A stretch of 64,000 nt of DNA from Cryptomeria japonica (Eukaryota; Streptophyta; Pinopsida; Cupressales; Cupressaceae), in assembly GCF_030272615.1 (NCBI RefSeq), contig NC_081414.1:818224396-818288395 (forward strand), read 5' to 3'. Positions within the stretch are counted from its first letter, which is position 1. Every line of letters starts with the position of its first letter. The notes beneath the pieces were generated by a model. It was given only the letters and a program-made list of their open reading frames with translations, searched no databases and had not been told where the DNA came from. The translations under genes and the position numbers were made by a program. This document shows, one piece after another, positions 25,240 through 36,400 of this stretch.

Positions 25240-26405
25240 TGTTACTACTTATTATAGTTGTCATTAGTTTTATATCCAAAGTCCTTCTATATACTCTAGT
25301 CGGTTACTACTACCGAAACATTCAGTCGATATGCACAGAATAGTCGGTTATAGAAGTAAGTAGTCACAGAGCCTAGTATTCACCAAGTTGTCTACCGAGT
25401 AACATTCCATGTCTACCAAGCAAAAATAATGATACACCGAGTGAAACGTGTTACTAGATTCATTGAATCTAGACACACATGGGAAAACGTGTTACAAGAT
25501 CGAGGAACATAGAACTGTTATCACATTGGAAATTGCACTTAAAGATTGTGTATGATTTTGAGGTCATCTAACCAATGAAGTATTTTGTATAGTTATTCAT
25601 TTGATAAATCATGTTTGTAAAATTGAAGCAATGAACCTGATCACTAACATAAGAGATCTATTTATACAGCATGGATTGAGATCAGATAGAGACATATAGA
25701 GGTGTATGAAGTAAGACATGTGTGATACAGAAGAAAGCACTAAGTGTTATGACTATTACAGAGACACAGAGGTCACTGAGAAGGATTTCAGAGAACAGTC
25801 AAAGAACAAAGTAAACAGAAGGGTTTATCGAGTTATTCTATGGGTTACCAAGGTATGCTATAAGCAAGGTAATCTCATTTTGAGCATATAGAATCTGCTA
25901 TAACATTCCAGATGTAAAGTTGCAGATATTTGTAAAGATTTTATTGTAATATTTTGAAGTTGTAAGAGAAACCTTTAATAGGGTAAAAGACTCTAACAAA
26001 GTCTATAAATTGTAAAGCCTTTAACCAGGTGCAGCATTTAGAATAAGTGTTGTAAAATCCTTTAGCAAGGTAGATCTAACGATCTTGATACTCCTAATAG
26101 GGTAAGCTATCAGAAATAGCTGAACATGTAGCTCTAACCAAGCAACCTTTATTATTGCAGTAGTGAAGTTGTGGGTGCCATCCCCACCGCAGTTTTTCTC
26201 TCTAACCAAGAGTTTCTGCGTAACCAAAATATATGTGTTATGGAATGAATCATGTATGATTGTTATTTATTTGTTTTAGCTTTATTTTATGTTACAGCAA
26301 TTTATGGTTTATGCATAACAGTAAAGATATTATTGATAAAAGGATTTGAAGTACTGATTCACCCCTCCCCTCTCAGTACATTAGCTTTCCATATTGGGCC
26401 TAACA
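25240..26405 (+). repeat. Element C 3' LTR (1166 bp)
   Basis: Direct repeat of 18419-19599, followed by CTCAA, which matches the left flank CTCAG in four of five bases. Confidence 0.88.
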
Positions 26406-27535
26406 CTCAAAAGTTTTCTAAGAAATTTTCTAGGAAATATTTCCATAATACATTATGTTTTTTATTGTTTTAAACAGTAAACTCCAAACACATAAAAACT
26501 CATAAAATGATTGGGAAAATAAAAAGGGAATGCAACTCTTTGAAAATAACCAGAGGATGAATATCAAATTCTTTTGAAACACTTTCTCTTCCAGGCAACT
26601 AAATTTGGCAAAATTTTGCTTTCAAATAAATGAAACACTAATTACACATTGAATAAACTAATTTTACCATTCAAACACTAAATGAGAGAATAAAAAATGA
26701 AATATTTCATCATCTTTTTTTTTGGTTTTAAACTCCAAGAGATTTTACCCAAATCTAATTTTTAAATCCACTCTTTCCATAAACAAGAAATCTAGATTTG
26801 GGGATAGACTAAAACTAGTCTAAAATCATACTAATTTCACCTTACAAAACTAAATTAATGATTCAAACAAATCTGACATCAAATCTCTTCACATAAAAAT
26901 TTCTTCATACAAATACAATTTTCAACAAAACATAGACATTAAAAAAAATAGAATACAACCTTGTGAGCTATCTTGGAAGAAATATGAGATGAGCCCAACT
27001 TGCAACTCAAGAAATTCTTCCTCCATCTTCCAACCAAAATCCCCAAAAATTTTCAATCCCCCAAAACAACTTTTTTTTTTTTTAATTTCATTGAAAATAT
27101 AGGTTAAAAGGAAATTTTTGACCTAAAAATCAATTTTAGGTTGAAATTATTTTTTACCAAATAAATCATTTCCACAAAGTTAATATTCAAAAATGCTTTT
27201 TCCTCTCCAAAATTTGATTTTTTAAATTTTATATAAAACTTCAAATTTACATATTCAAAGTCAATGGTAAGATATTTTGGAGATTTTTTTTTTTTTTTCA
27301 ATAGAAGTAGGCAAGCCACTAAACTTTTTTTATTAAATTTAATAATTTTTACAACGGGTTCAAAAGGCATACCAGCAGGAAAGAACCCACAAGAAAACCT
27401 TAGTTATCGCCTTAAATAAAAACCAAAAACTACCCTTACAAAATAGTTGTTACATATCCAGACGATCCAAATACCCACCCAAAACCATACAATTTGAACT
27501 ATACAAAGAGGTCTCATAGGACATATCTAGATACA

Positions 27536-27800
27536 AAACCAGCTGGTTACAAAATGAAGAGTTGGATATCAAAAAATAACTCCTCGAGAAGATCATGCAG
27601 AAACACCAAAGATCCCATATACTTTTACCAATTGGGGAGCATCAGTTGGATACGAAATGAAGAGTGGGATACCTTAAAAAATCTCCTCAAAAAGATCATA
27701 CAGAGACACCGAGGAGCCCATAACCATATCTGCATCAAAAAACATACCACACCACCAAGGAGCCCATAGTCATATATGCATCAAAAAACATACCACACCT
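27536..27800. repeat. Short direct repeats in the insertion
   Basis: A unit of about 105 bp containing AAATGAAGAGT and AGATCAT is repeated at about 27550 and 27655. A second unit (GGAGCCCATA...CATCAAAAAACATACCACACC) is repeated 48 bp apart at about 27714 and 27762. Confidence 0.7.
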
Positions 27801-27814
27801 CCAAAATATAGTAA

Positions 27815-28411
27815 TCAGACATGTAAAAACCAAGAGCTAGTGCCTTCAACAGGAGGATCATAGTCTACATCCGGAGGAGGAACAACCCTGAGAGGGAATT
27901 CCAATCGAGCAGGAGCAGAAAACAAGAAACTCAAAGAAAGTAACGAATGCAAAGCCTCAAAAACAACCCAAGCTTTATCCACAAACTGAGCAGGAACCCG
28001 ATACAGAAGAAAATCCATAGAAGCCCTAGTATCATCCATGGTGTCACATATTAGCCCCATTCTTAATTCAAACAATAATTGACCATACCAGCCATTACCC
28101 AAGAGCTCATGGCGAGGAAGAAAGCCACCATAATAAAAAGACCCCACATCAAAATGGTAATTATCCAAGGTAGAAGAAACCATATCCCAATTACACAATG
28201 ATGGAAATATGAATGTGTAAACCAGAAGGTAGACCAATTCAACATCAAGTAAAACATCATGACAGATTGTAACAAAATGAGATAAAAACTCAGAGTAAGA
28301 AATATTAGGACAAATTTCCAACCAATGACTCCCCAAGAGCTTGCAGAAATTACAAGCCACCTTAGGAGAAAACAGGTTAAAAACCTTACCAAACTTTTCA
28401 TAATTATCCAC
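27815..28411 (-). CDS. Hypothetical open frame, 198 codons, unrecognised
   Basis: This is an uninterrupted minus-strand frame with aromatic- and Leu-rich content and a Pro-rich end (RVVPPPDVDYDPPVEG). It opens with GTG rather than ATG and stays open a little further upstream without an ATG, so the start is not defined. I recognise no domain. It lies in sequence that looks like a retroposon insertion, so it is more probably a remnant of an element's gene than a host gene. It could also be chance. Confidence 0.25.
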   Translation of the reverse strand: MDNYEKFGKVFNLFSPKVACNFCKLLGSHWLEICPNISYSEFLSHFVTICHDVLLDVELVYLLVYTFIFPSLCNWDMVSSTLDNYHFDVGSFYYGGFLPRHELLGNGWYGQLLFELRMGLICDTMDDTRASMDFLLYRVPAQFVDKAWVVFEALHSLLSLSFLFSAPARLEFPLRVVPPPDVDYDPPVEGTSSWFLHV

Positions 28412-28807
28412 ATTCTCTTCCTCTAAAACCCATATTTTAATTTTCTTTAAAAGTTTATTTTTATAAATTCAAAATGCATAATACAATTAAATTTCACAAT
28501 TTGAATTGATCAACTCACTAGTTAATTGAATTTAAAGATTTGAATATCAACTAATCATTTAAAAGGGGTAGTCCATAATCATTAATGCGTAATTAAAATC
28601 AATAGTTAATCATCGTCAATAAATTAATGCATATTCATCATTAACTAAAATACACACACATTAAAGCATATGTCATCATGATAGCATAGTAGCTGCACAT
28701 AAACATCATGACCAGTCTACAAAGGTACTGAAAAGTCAAACTTAGTCAAAGTACTCACGTGAATAGTACTATTGGGGAAGGGGTACTACAGGAAGGCCCC
28801 CAACCCA

Positions 28808-31800
28808 TGTAGTACCCCTATCGTAATCGATCTCTAATCTTGGTTTAATCTTGGTTAGATTATCTTAATATTATGTTATAGTCAGATGTTGTTTTTACGC
28901 ATAGCTATTGATGTGGTTTTCTCTCTAGTCGTATGCAGGTTGTTAGTGTACCTATTTCGTGGTATCAATATCGGGCTAACGCTTTCATTAGATTTTATAT
29001 ATGTGTGCATGTATGATCTTTGGTTGCAGGAGATTTCAGGTACGAAGTCGCATGAGGGCGAGGTTCGTCGTCACCTGGTTTTGCAGGTTTGAGCATACCT
29101 TTTTAATCCTTAGAGTTGGATTAGGTGGTCGTAAGACCCTAGTCGACCTTTGTCATGCTCAAGTGAGCATCGCCAGTCGTCGTCGGTAATCCCTTCTTGT
29201 TTGGGTTTGCGAGTCGTCTGTTTGGTTGGCTTTCTCGTTTTGCGTGCTTGGTGTGTTTGGTTAAATTGATTAATTAGTCCTTAGTAATTATCTTGATTAA
29301 TATGCGTTTGTGCATTGATGATTAATGGATTAAATTAATCTGGTTTCCGTTATGTGATTTTCATTGATATTGGGTTGCTCGTTTTAAATTGGGAGTGAAT
29401 TCGATCAAATAACTGATTTTGAATATTAAATGCATTTATATATGCTGTTGAAAAGGAAAGCTTTGTATTTTATTGCGATAAACTTAACTGTATCCTGTTG
29501 GCTTTTGAGATTAGAAAGATTAAATTTGATTAAATGAAAGAAATCGATTTTTGGATTTGGAATAGCAAGTTAATTAGTTGCTAAAGTTAGAAATGGATTA
29601 AATTTGAGTATTATTTTTAAATAAGAATTTTTATTCCAAAAATAGAAATTTTGGGTCAACTCTTCCATATAACCCAATTTGGGGGAAAATTGATAAGGAT
29701 GGACATTTTTGGAGAAGATTTTGGTTGGAAGGAAATTTTGGGGGTTTTGGGAAGGAATTTTGCTGGATCTGACAGGTGGGCTCTCCTTCAGTAATCTCTA
29801 CCAGGATTGCGAATGAAGGTAGGATTCTGAATTATTTTCTTGCTTGCCAAAAGAATTTCTGGTTGAAAGAGTTGGATTTGTTATTGAAAAATCAGTTTGA
29901 TTGATTAAAAGAGTAGATTGGAATAAGATCTTGAATTATCCCTCCTAGATTTCATTCTGTGTTTTCAAATCAAATTTTGGTTTGCTAAGAATGATTTTAA
30001 ATAAATAAAATTGAAATATATTTGGGGGTTTGGCAGATTAGATGTTAAAATTGGGAAGAATAATCTTGTTTAACCATTATGCTGAGTGGTTTTGGAGAAA
30101 TCCCCCCCTTTCCTGATCTGGGTATGTTTATAATGGTTTATGAAGGAATTAAAACCAAAAAAAAAAAAAAAAAATTTATTTATTCCAGTCTCTGTGAGAC
30201 TATGTTTCTCCCTTGTTGTGTATGAAACTATTTTTTAACAGCTTTTTATATATATTTTTTTAAAGCGAAATCTTTTCTGCATGGTGCGTTTTAGTTTTGG
30301 CGGATTTGGGGAGGGTTTTCGGCTAGTGCCAAGGCCCTCGACCCAGGTTTGGGGAGAGCCAAGGCTTCCCTAAGCCTGGGGAGAGGCCTGCGGAGGCCAT
30401 GGCATGCCCTCCACGCAGCCAAGGCTGGGTGGAGACCACGTCATGGTCTCCCCAGCCCTTCCGCAGGGAAAGGGAAGCTCGCGTGGGAGGAGCCCACGTG
30501 GCCCCCACGTGGGTTATAAAATATTATATGTGTTTAATGTTTTTTTTAATTATTTTTTTTAATATAAAAAAAATAAATAAATAGATTTGTTAAATTAAAA
30601 GTTTTCTTAAAATTAAGCTTCCTATTATTGATTAATGATTATTATATATGTGATTAATGGAAATTAATTTGTGTATTTAATCTAATCGATATTAATTCGA
30701 AATTGGTGCAAATGCATTAATTATTAGTGAGATATATTTTATTAATAGAGATTAATAATTATATATTAACTGATAATTAACTGGGTTATTGTGCACTATT
30801 AGTCGTTAATTGTGTATATTTTATTTATCGTGGAATAATAAATATACTCTTTAATTAACAGTTCATTTTGGATTCTGCTATACATGCGTAGGGAAGTAAG
30901 ATTTAGATTTTGGAAATGATTATCTTTATTTGGATTCCCTTTTTTATTATATTACGTGATCCGTATAGAGCATCTGGGATTGAAAAATACGAAACTGTAG
31001 AGGACGGTTTAGAACCAGTATGTTTATGACGTTTTGATTGGAGATTAAATATCTTATTTTAATTGATTAATGGTTGTCTGAATTTGATTAATATGAATTT
31101 GGTTTAAGAACTCATTATGGCTTAATTTGCCTGTTCGTTGCTTTGAACCTTAAGAGTTAGAAAACCAAGAACAACTTATCCCTTGATGAGGTAGATAACC
31201 ATTATCTAATTGGATCTTGTAGAAAACTTGATCGATTTTAATGTTTAAATCATTTTGAGAAGATAATGTCATTTCTGATTATTGCCTTGCGAGTTTAATT
31301 TCTGTATTCGCCTTTAATTATGAAATGGCATGTTTTGCTTTGTTTAGTAGGACCCTGTCGTGTGGATTGATTTGGGGTACCTGTTTCAGTCCTCGATTCC
31401 AAGTTGACTATTGTATTGTGGTAGTGTCGTTTTGATCATATCCTCCTTGTGTGTGAGTCGAATGATGATTGTGGTTGACCGTTGTTGGTCGGGTAACTAG
31501 TTAGAGTACCGTCAGTAAGTGATTACTTTTGAGTCATGTATGACCTGATGATTGTGTATCTCTTCTTGAACTCCGTTTGTCAGACCATGTGTATTCCTTG
31601 GTTTTGAGTTCGTCCGAGTATAGTCTAGTGTCGTATGGGAAAGTGGCTTTCGATTGGGGGCCGCGCCCAAAGTGGCTGCTGGGTAACCCGTCGAAAGTGA
31701 TTCTAATAAGTGATAACCTAAGTAGATTAGAAAATAATCTCTAAATAAGATAATGTGCCTCACACATGGGATGAGTGCTATCATAGACTCGACATGCTGT

Positions 31801-33043
31801 GGGAAGGCCTGAAATGGCAAACTACCATCCTTGTCTTCACGAGAGGATGTGTGGGTCCATATGAGGCTTGGATGGGCCGGAAGCTCGGATTAGGTTGCCA
31901 GGGTGACCTAGTGTATGGGGTCGGGACCTATGAAGACTTGTCATGGTATCCATACCAGGTTGTGTGATGACACTTGTCCCTACGTTCGCTGGTGTGTTGT
32001 CGTTTTGTCCTGTTAGGAGTACCTTTGTGAGTCATCCCTTTGTCTCTGCCCTTGTGAGTGTCGGTTTCATGTTAGACCTTGGGTGGTGATGGCTCAGTTT
32101 TGTGGATGCTCTTCTGGACCTTTGTTTCAGCTTGATTATGTTCAGCTAGATCCTGTTCTTTTCAAGGATCGTTTATGTATTAATGGACCAATGTGGTCGC
32201 TTGTATATTGTTTGTATTTTGCCTTGATGGTTGGATTATAATGGTGTAATCTCTTGTATTCTTAACTTTAGTATTTATCAGAGGGGGTCTTGCAGTTGAG
32301 CAGACCCGGAGATGTAGCCCTTTAGGGGTGAACTCCGAGATCATTATGGTGTTATGTGATGCATTCTCTTATGTTTCCTTTATTCAGCTTTATCATGTAT
32401 GGTTAGCTTATGTTAGAATGGTTAAGTGGATAAATGGAATTAACTTTAAATGCTTATATTCAGTTCTTTCTTGAATGCCATGTTGATCGAATGCATAATT
32501 GGTTGAGATGCGATTTATCGTAAATGCATGTGCGTAATCATCTTTTGAAATGCAATAAGTTGGAATATGAATGAATGTAACTTAGAGTAATGAATTATAC
32601 TCAGTTGTTGTTAAGGAATTTAATATGCTTGGAAAGATCTCTTATGTTATGATGAAATCCTAGTGTATTAGAAAATGTAGATGTATGGTTTGTAATTTTA
32701 ATTTGAAAAGCTTGAATGAGGTTGATGAATGGATCTTAATGGATGAATCTTTGTTGTGATTTATATTTCCGTCCTTTGAAAGAAATTATCCTGATTATGA
32801 ATTATCTCGTCGTTAAGATAATTAGCTTATTGGATTAATCGTGTGAGTTAAGTGAATTGTGAAATTTAAGTAATCTCATTGGGAAACTCTTTAGGTGTTA
32901 GTTGAAGTCTTCCGCTATGTAATCTGAATCTTTGATATCTTGTTGCATCTTATGTGTTGTAACTTTAAAAAAAAAAAAAAAAATTGCACTCTATTCTTGT
33001 GTTATGGCTTAATCCCTTCGGGGTTTCCTGGCGGGGCATTACA
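28808..33043 (+). repeat. Complete 4236-bp solo LTR of the large family
   Basis: It begins TGTAGTACCCC and ends GGGGCATTACA, imperfect inverted termini. ACCCA lies directly before it (28803-28807) and after it (33044-33048), a 5-bp target duplication. No internal region is present, so it is a solo LTR left by LTR-LTR recombination. It matches the minus-strand LTR split across 1527-28790. No gene is convincing inside it; it holds a GC island (30325-30512) and A/T runs. Confidence 0.88.
30325..30512. other. GC-rich palindromic island in the solo LTR
   Basis: It includes the inverted repeat GGAGACCA-CGTCA-TGGTCTCC. Counterpart of 18142-18350. Confidence 0.6.
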
Positions 33044-33048
33044 ACCCA

Positions 33049-33445
33049 TTACAAATTTGAAACACAAACCATAAAAAACTAAAATTGGAACAAAACTAGT
33101 CATAGAAATAGTAAAGCAAGAGCCAAATAGATTACATCATATTTTGAATAAGGCTTTGGGACTACTTATGTAACACTCTAACCTGAAAAATAAGAAAACT
33201 TGTTAGTGGGATATTTCTTCTAATAATATTTATATATACTTTCTCAATTTAAAAATCAATATATAGATGGTGTAGTAACAATAACAAATCAATATATAGA
33301 CCTATCTAGTAATAATGAAAATATTGCTACAATGGAAAAGAGGGACATCCTCCATTAATATATTATATAATTTTCATAAGAATATATATCAAATAACTAT
33401 TATATAATAGGATTTTATCTTTTGGATGATAGAAGCTCTACCTTT
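33049..33445 (-). other. Downstream flank of the terpene synthase gene
   Basis: AT-rich, no gene. It should contain the 3' UTR and polyadenylation region of the terpene synthase; I see no clear canonical AATAAA signal on the minus strand. Confidence 0.4.
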
Positions 33446-36400
33446 TTAGAATTTTATTGGATCAACTAGAACTTTCTTTATCTGGTTCTTGATTCCTTTG
33501 TCATGATATGAAAAGCCATCTCCAAATACATAGAAACATTGCAATCCTTTGTTGAAGTTGAAGCTTATCTTTTCCCAATCAAGCAAAGAACTATCTTGAT
33601 TTAGAAATTCCCATTTTAATTCTTTAAGTAATTGGTCAACCATATAGTTGATGTGGTTTATTGCCTCGTCTTCTAAACATTCAGGATGATCTATCATATA
33701 ACAGGAAATTGCTGAGGCTATTTGTCCATGGAGTTTATCATCCTTCATTACCATAACAAATATGTTAATATGCTAATATTATAAGTATAATATCATGTGG
33801 TTTTGGATCTAATCACCAATTTACAAGAGAAAGAGTAAAACCTGGTAATCACGAACATCATCAATTAAACGTGAACATAGCCATATGAGCTCATAGAATC
33901 TGCATTGATTATTAAATGTCTTTTGAATAGTGTTGTCTTCTAAATGTTGAGTTGCCAAGAGAAGAGGGTGCAACAATAATGGTCCAATTGTTTTTGTTGT
34001 TGATGCAATCTTCATGTACTCATTATAGGTTGGAACATGTTTACTTATGTTCCATTGTGCTTGTTGTAAACTAGCTTCAGCATAATCTGCCCACTAAATC
34101 ATAATAAATCTGAATTACTAATTCAATCTCCTAATTTTATTTCATAATTTATAAATTTAATTTGATCTTAAAAAGTAGTCACAATAAATTTGTCCAAAAA
34201 AATAATACAAAAATAATATCTCTTATATCTTTTACATGCTTAGTGTACTTTCATTTCACTTACTTTTCTAAAAGAAATTGAAATTTTTAAGTATTATAAA
34301 GAAATGATATTCAAATAAAATAAATACTATCAAATGATTAAATTAATTTTTAAATGAATTAAATAATTTATGTTCACAATAAATTAAATAAAAATAATCT
34401 TATATTAAAGTAAAATAACTCTTAAATAAATAAAATACCATATTTATCCTACTATTAATATTAGTTTCTATAATCCAATGTTGATATATAGAATAGTTCA
34501 TATTCATGCAAACGTGAGCATTATTTTCATAAATTATCTCAAATACCTCATCTGTTTAAGGGTAGGTGTTGTATGGTGTTACAAAATCCTAATTGTGATT
34601 GTAATTATTTAAATAGTAAATATTTTGTATCAGGCCTTTCTAAAAAAGGCACTTCAACTAGAGAATCTGGAAGATTATTTATTCATGATACATTTATATT
34701 TTTCTAAGTAGCTATAATAAAGTTGAATGGCTCCAAATGAGCCCATCAGGGATCAAGTCTTGCTAAGTGCAAGACTCCGACATTATAAAGGATGAGGTCG
34801 GGATCGTGCCCCGAACGAATATGGCGGAATGGATACCCCTCAGTCCTTGGCTCTTAGCCGAAGAGGTTCAGCCTATTGATTCATGCCCCCATATCAGGTG
34901 GCAAAAAATACTTTGTGAAGGCCCTCATTGGGCTAGTAGCTCACGGGCTTCATGCCCTTGCTGGGCTATCATGCTTGCAGGTCTGGAGCTCCATAAAAAA
35001 AAAAACACTTTCAAATTAAGTCAAGAGATGTGATCTAGATTGGTGGTAGGATGAAGTAATTCATGACCTAACTTTGAAATAAAAATAATTTAAAAGAAAT
35101 ATTTATTTTTAAATATAAAGACTTCAAAATCGTAAAATATATTAATGTCTATAAATGAAACATTTAAAAGTTAGATATAAGTATATAATATGTACTATAT
35201 TTTTTAAGTAAAAAAATAACTTCTAATTTTATATTTTAAATAAAATAATGAATGTAGATTTTTTTAAAAATATAATTAAAAGTTACATACAAAACTAGAA
35301 AAAATACATTACTAAAACTAAATTTTAAGATGAAATGAAACAGTTTTAAATTAAAATTAAAACATATTTATAAAACAAAACAATTCTAAACTAAAATAGC
35401 ACAAGAGTTTGTTTTTTCTTATTAATGTTGAATCTAAGGTATTTTTTAATTATTACTATATCATGTAATATTTGAATTCAAAAAAAAGAAGCAAATAATA
35501 AATTCATATTTTAGAAAAGTATACTTACTGCTTTTGTAATAAATGGCATCATGTCACGTCCTTGCTTTCCAATTGCCTCATTTGCCAATTCATGTACTGT
35601 TTGAAAAATAAATTCTAGAATTCTCTTGAAATCAGTTGGAATATCTTGTACAATAGAAATATCCCAACCTTGAGTAATAGCCCTAACAATAAGTTCAGCT
35701 TGCTCAAATGTTAAGTAATCATCAAGAAGATCGTCCACTAAAGAAAGAAGTGTTGTTGATTTGGTAAAAGCCATTCTACTACTATAAAATTCCTCTTCAT
35801 CTGCAGCACTAACTCCTAACAAATAATATTCTATGGGATGTTGTCTAATTGAAATCAATTTAATGATCCCGCATTCTACCCACCAACTGTCATAAAAATA
35901 AATTAAATTATTACGTTCTTTTTAATAATTAAATTTAAAATTGATAGGTTCAGAATAATTGAATTTTTCTTTTAACTATATCCATGGTCTTATCAAGAAT
36001 ACAAATGTTTTAAATTGGTAGTTCTCAGTGCATGATAAACCTTGGTTGAATTCATTCAAATATATCAACAAAGTAATCAACTATTTAATTTATGATTAGA
36101 TCAAACATTAAACTATTACATAAAAATTTATAATATTTTCATTATTAATTGTTTTTGTTGCTTTCATATTATTTAAATCTATCATTTTCAAAAAAAAATT
36201 ATTTAATTTGTTTGACAGTGATAATTACCTAGAGACTTTTTTCATCTCCATCTTGTACACAAACTGTAATATATTGAAATCTAATTTTGCCAATTCCACA
36301 ATCTTGTTATCCTTTAACCTGAGAAAAAATCCCTTAATTAGCTCAAAGAAGTTTAAAATCTATTATTAATTGAAAAGTTGAAAAATATTTGATAATAATA

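Larger units (their letters stand above)
18419..26405 (+). mobile_element. Element C: non-autonomous LTR retrotransposon without pol
   Basis: Direct LTRs at 18419-19599 and 25240-26405 begin TGTTACTACTT and end GGGCCTAACA. The flanks are CTCAG on the left and CTCAA on the right, a target duplication with one difference. A primer-binding site and polypurine tract are in place. The interior holds a gag-like gene with zinc knuckles and a second long lysine-rich gene, but no protease, RT, RNase H or integrase. The two G-rich tracts (24884-24896 and before the right LTR) and the order gag then a coiled-coil gene recall Sirevirus-type copia elements with pol removed; that relation is inference. Confidence 0.82.
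27285..28437 (-). mobile_element. Probable retroposon insertion in the large LTR
   Basis: A T-run at 27285-27298 would be an A-tail on the minus strand, and the following ~1.1 kb is absent from the solo LTR copy. ATATTTT occurs at both edges (about 27271 and 28431) but a clear target duplication is not evident. It contains an unrecognised open frame and short direct repeats. A 5'-truncated LINE of another family is the likeliest source; this is inference. Confidence 0.45.
26406..28790 (-). repeat. Large LTR, part 3 of 3 (outer, promoter-side end)
   Basis: It ends GGGGTACTACA in plus coordinates, the reverse complement of TGTAGTACCCC that opens the solo LTR at 28808. Text around 26995-27070 (cttccaaccaaaatcccc) matches the reverse complement of about 29700-29760. 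It carries about 1.1 kb of extra sequence (27285 to about 28437) not seen in the solo LTR. Confidence 0.8.

Noticed and set aside
34767-35033. Open frame of 88 codons in terpene synthase intron 7
   Set aside because: It runs through the candidate SINE and its A-tail and lies antisense within an intron.
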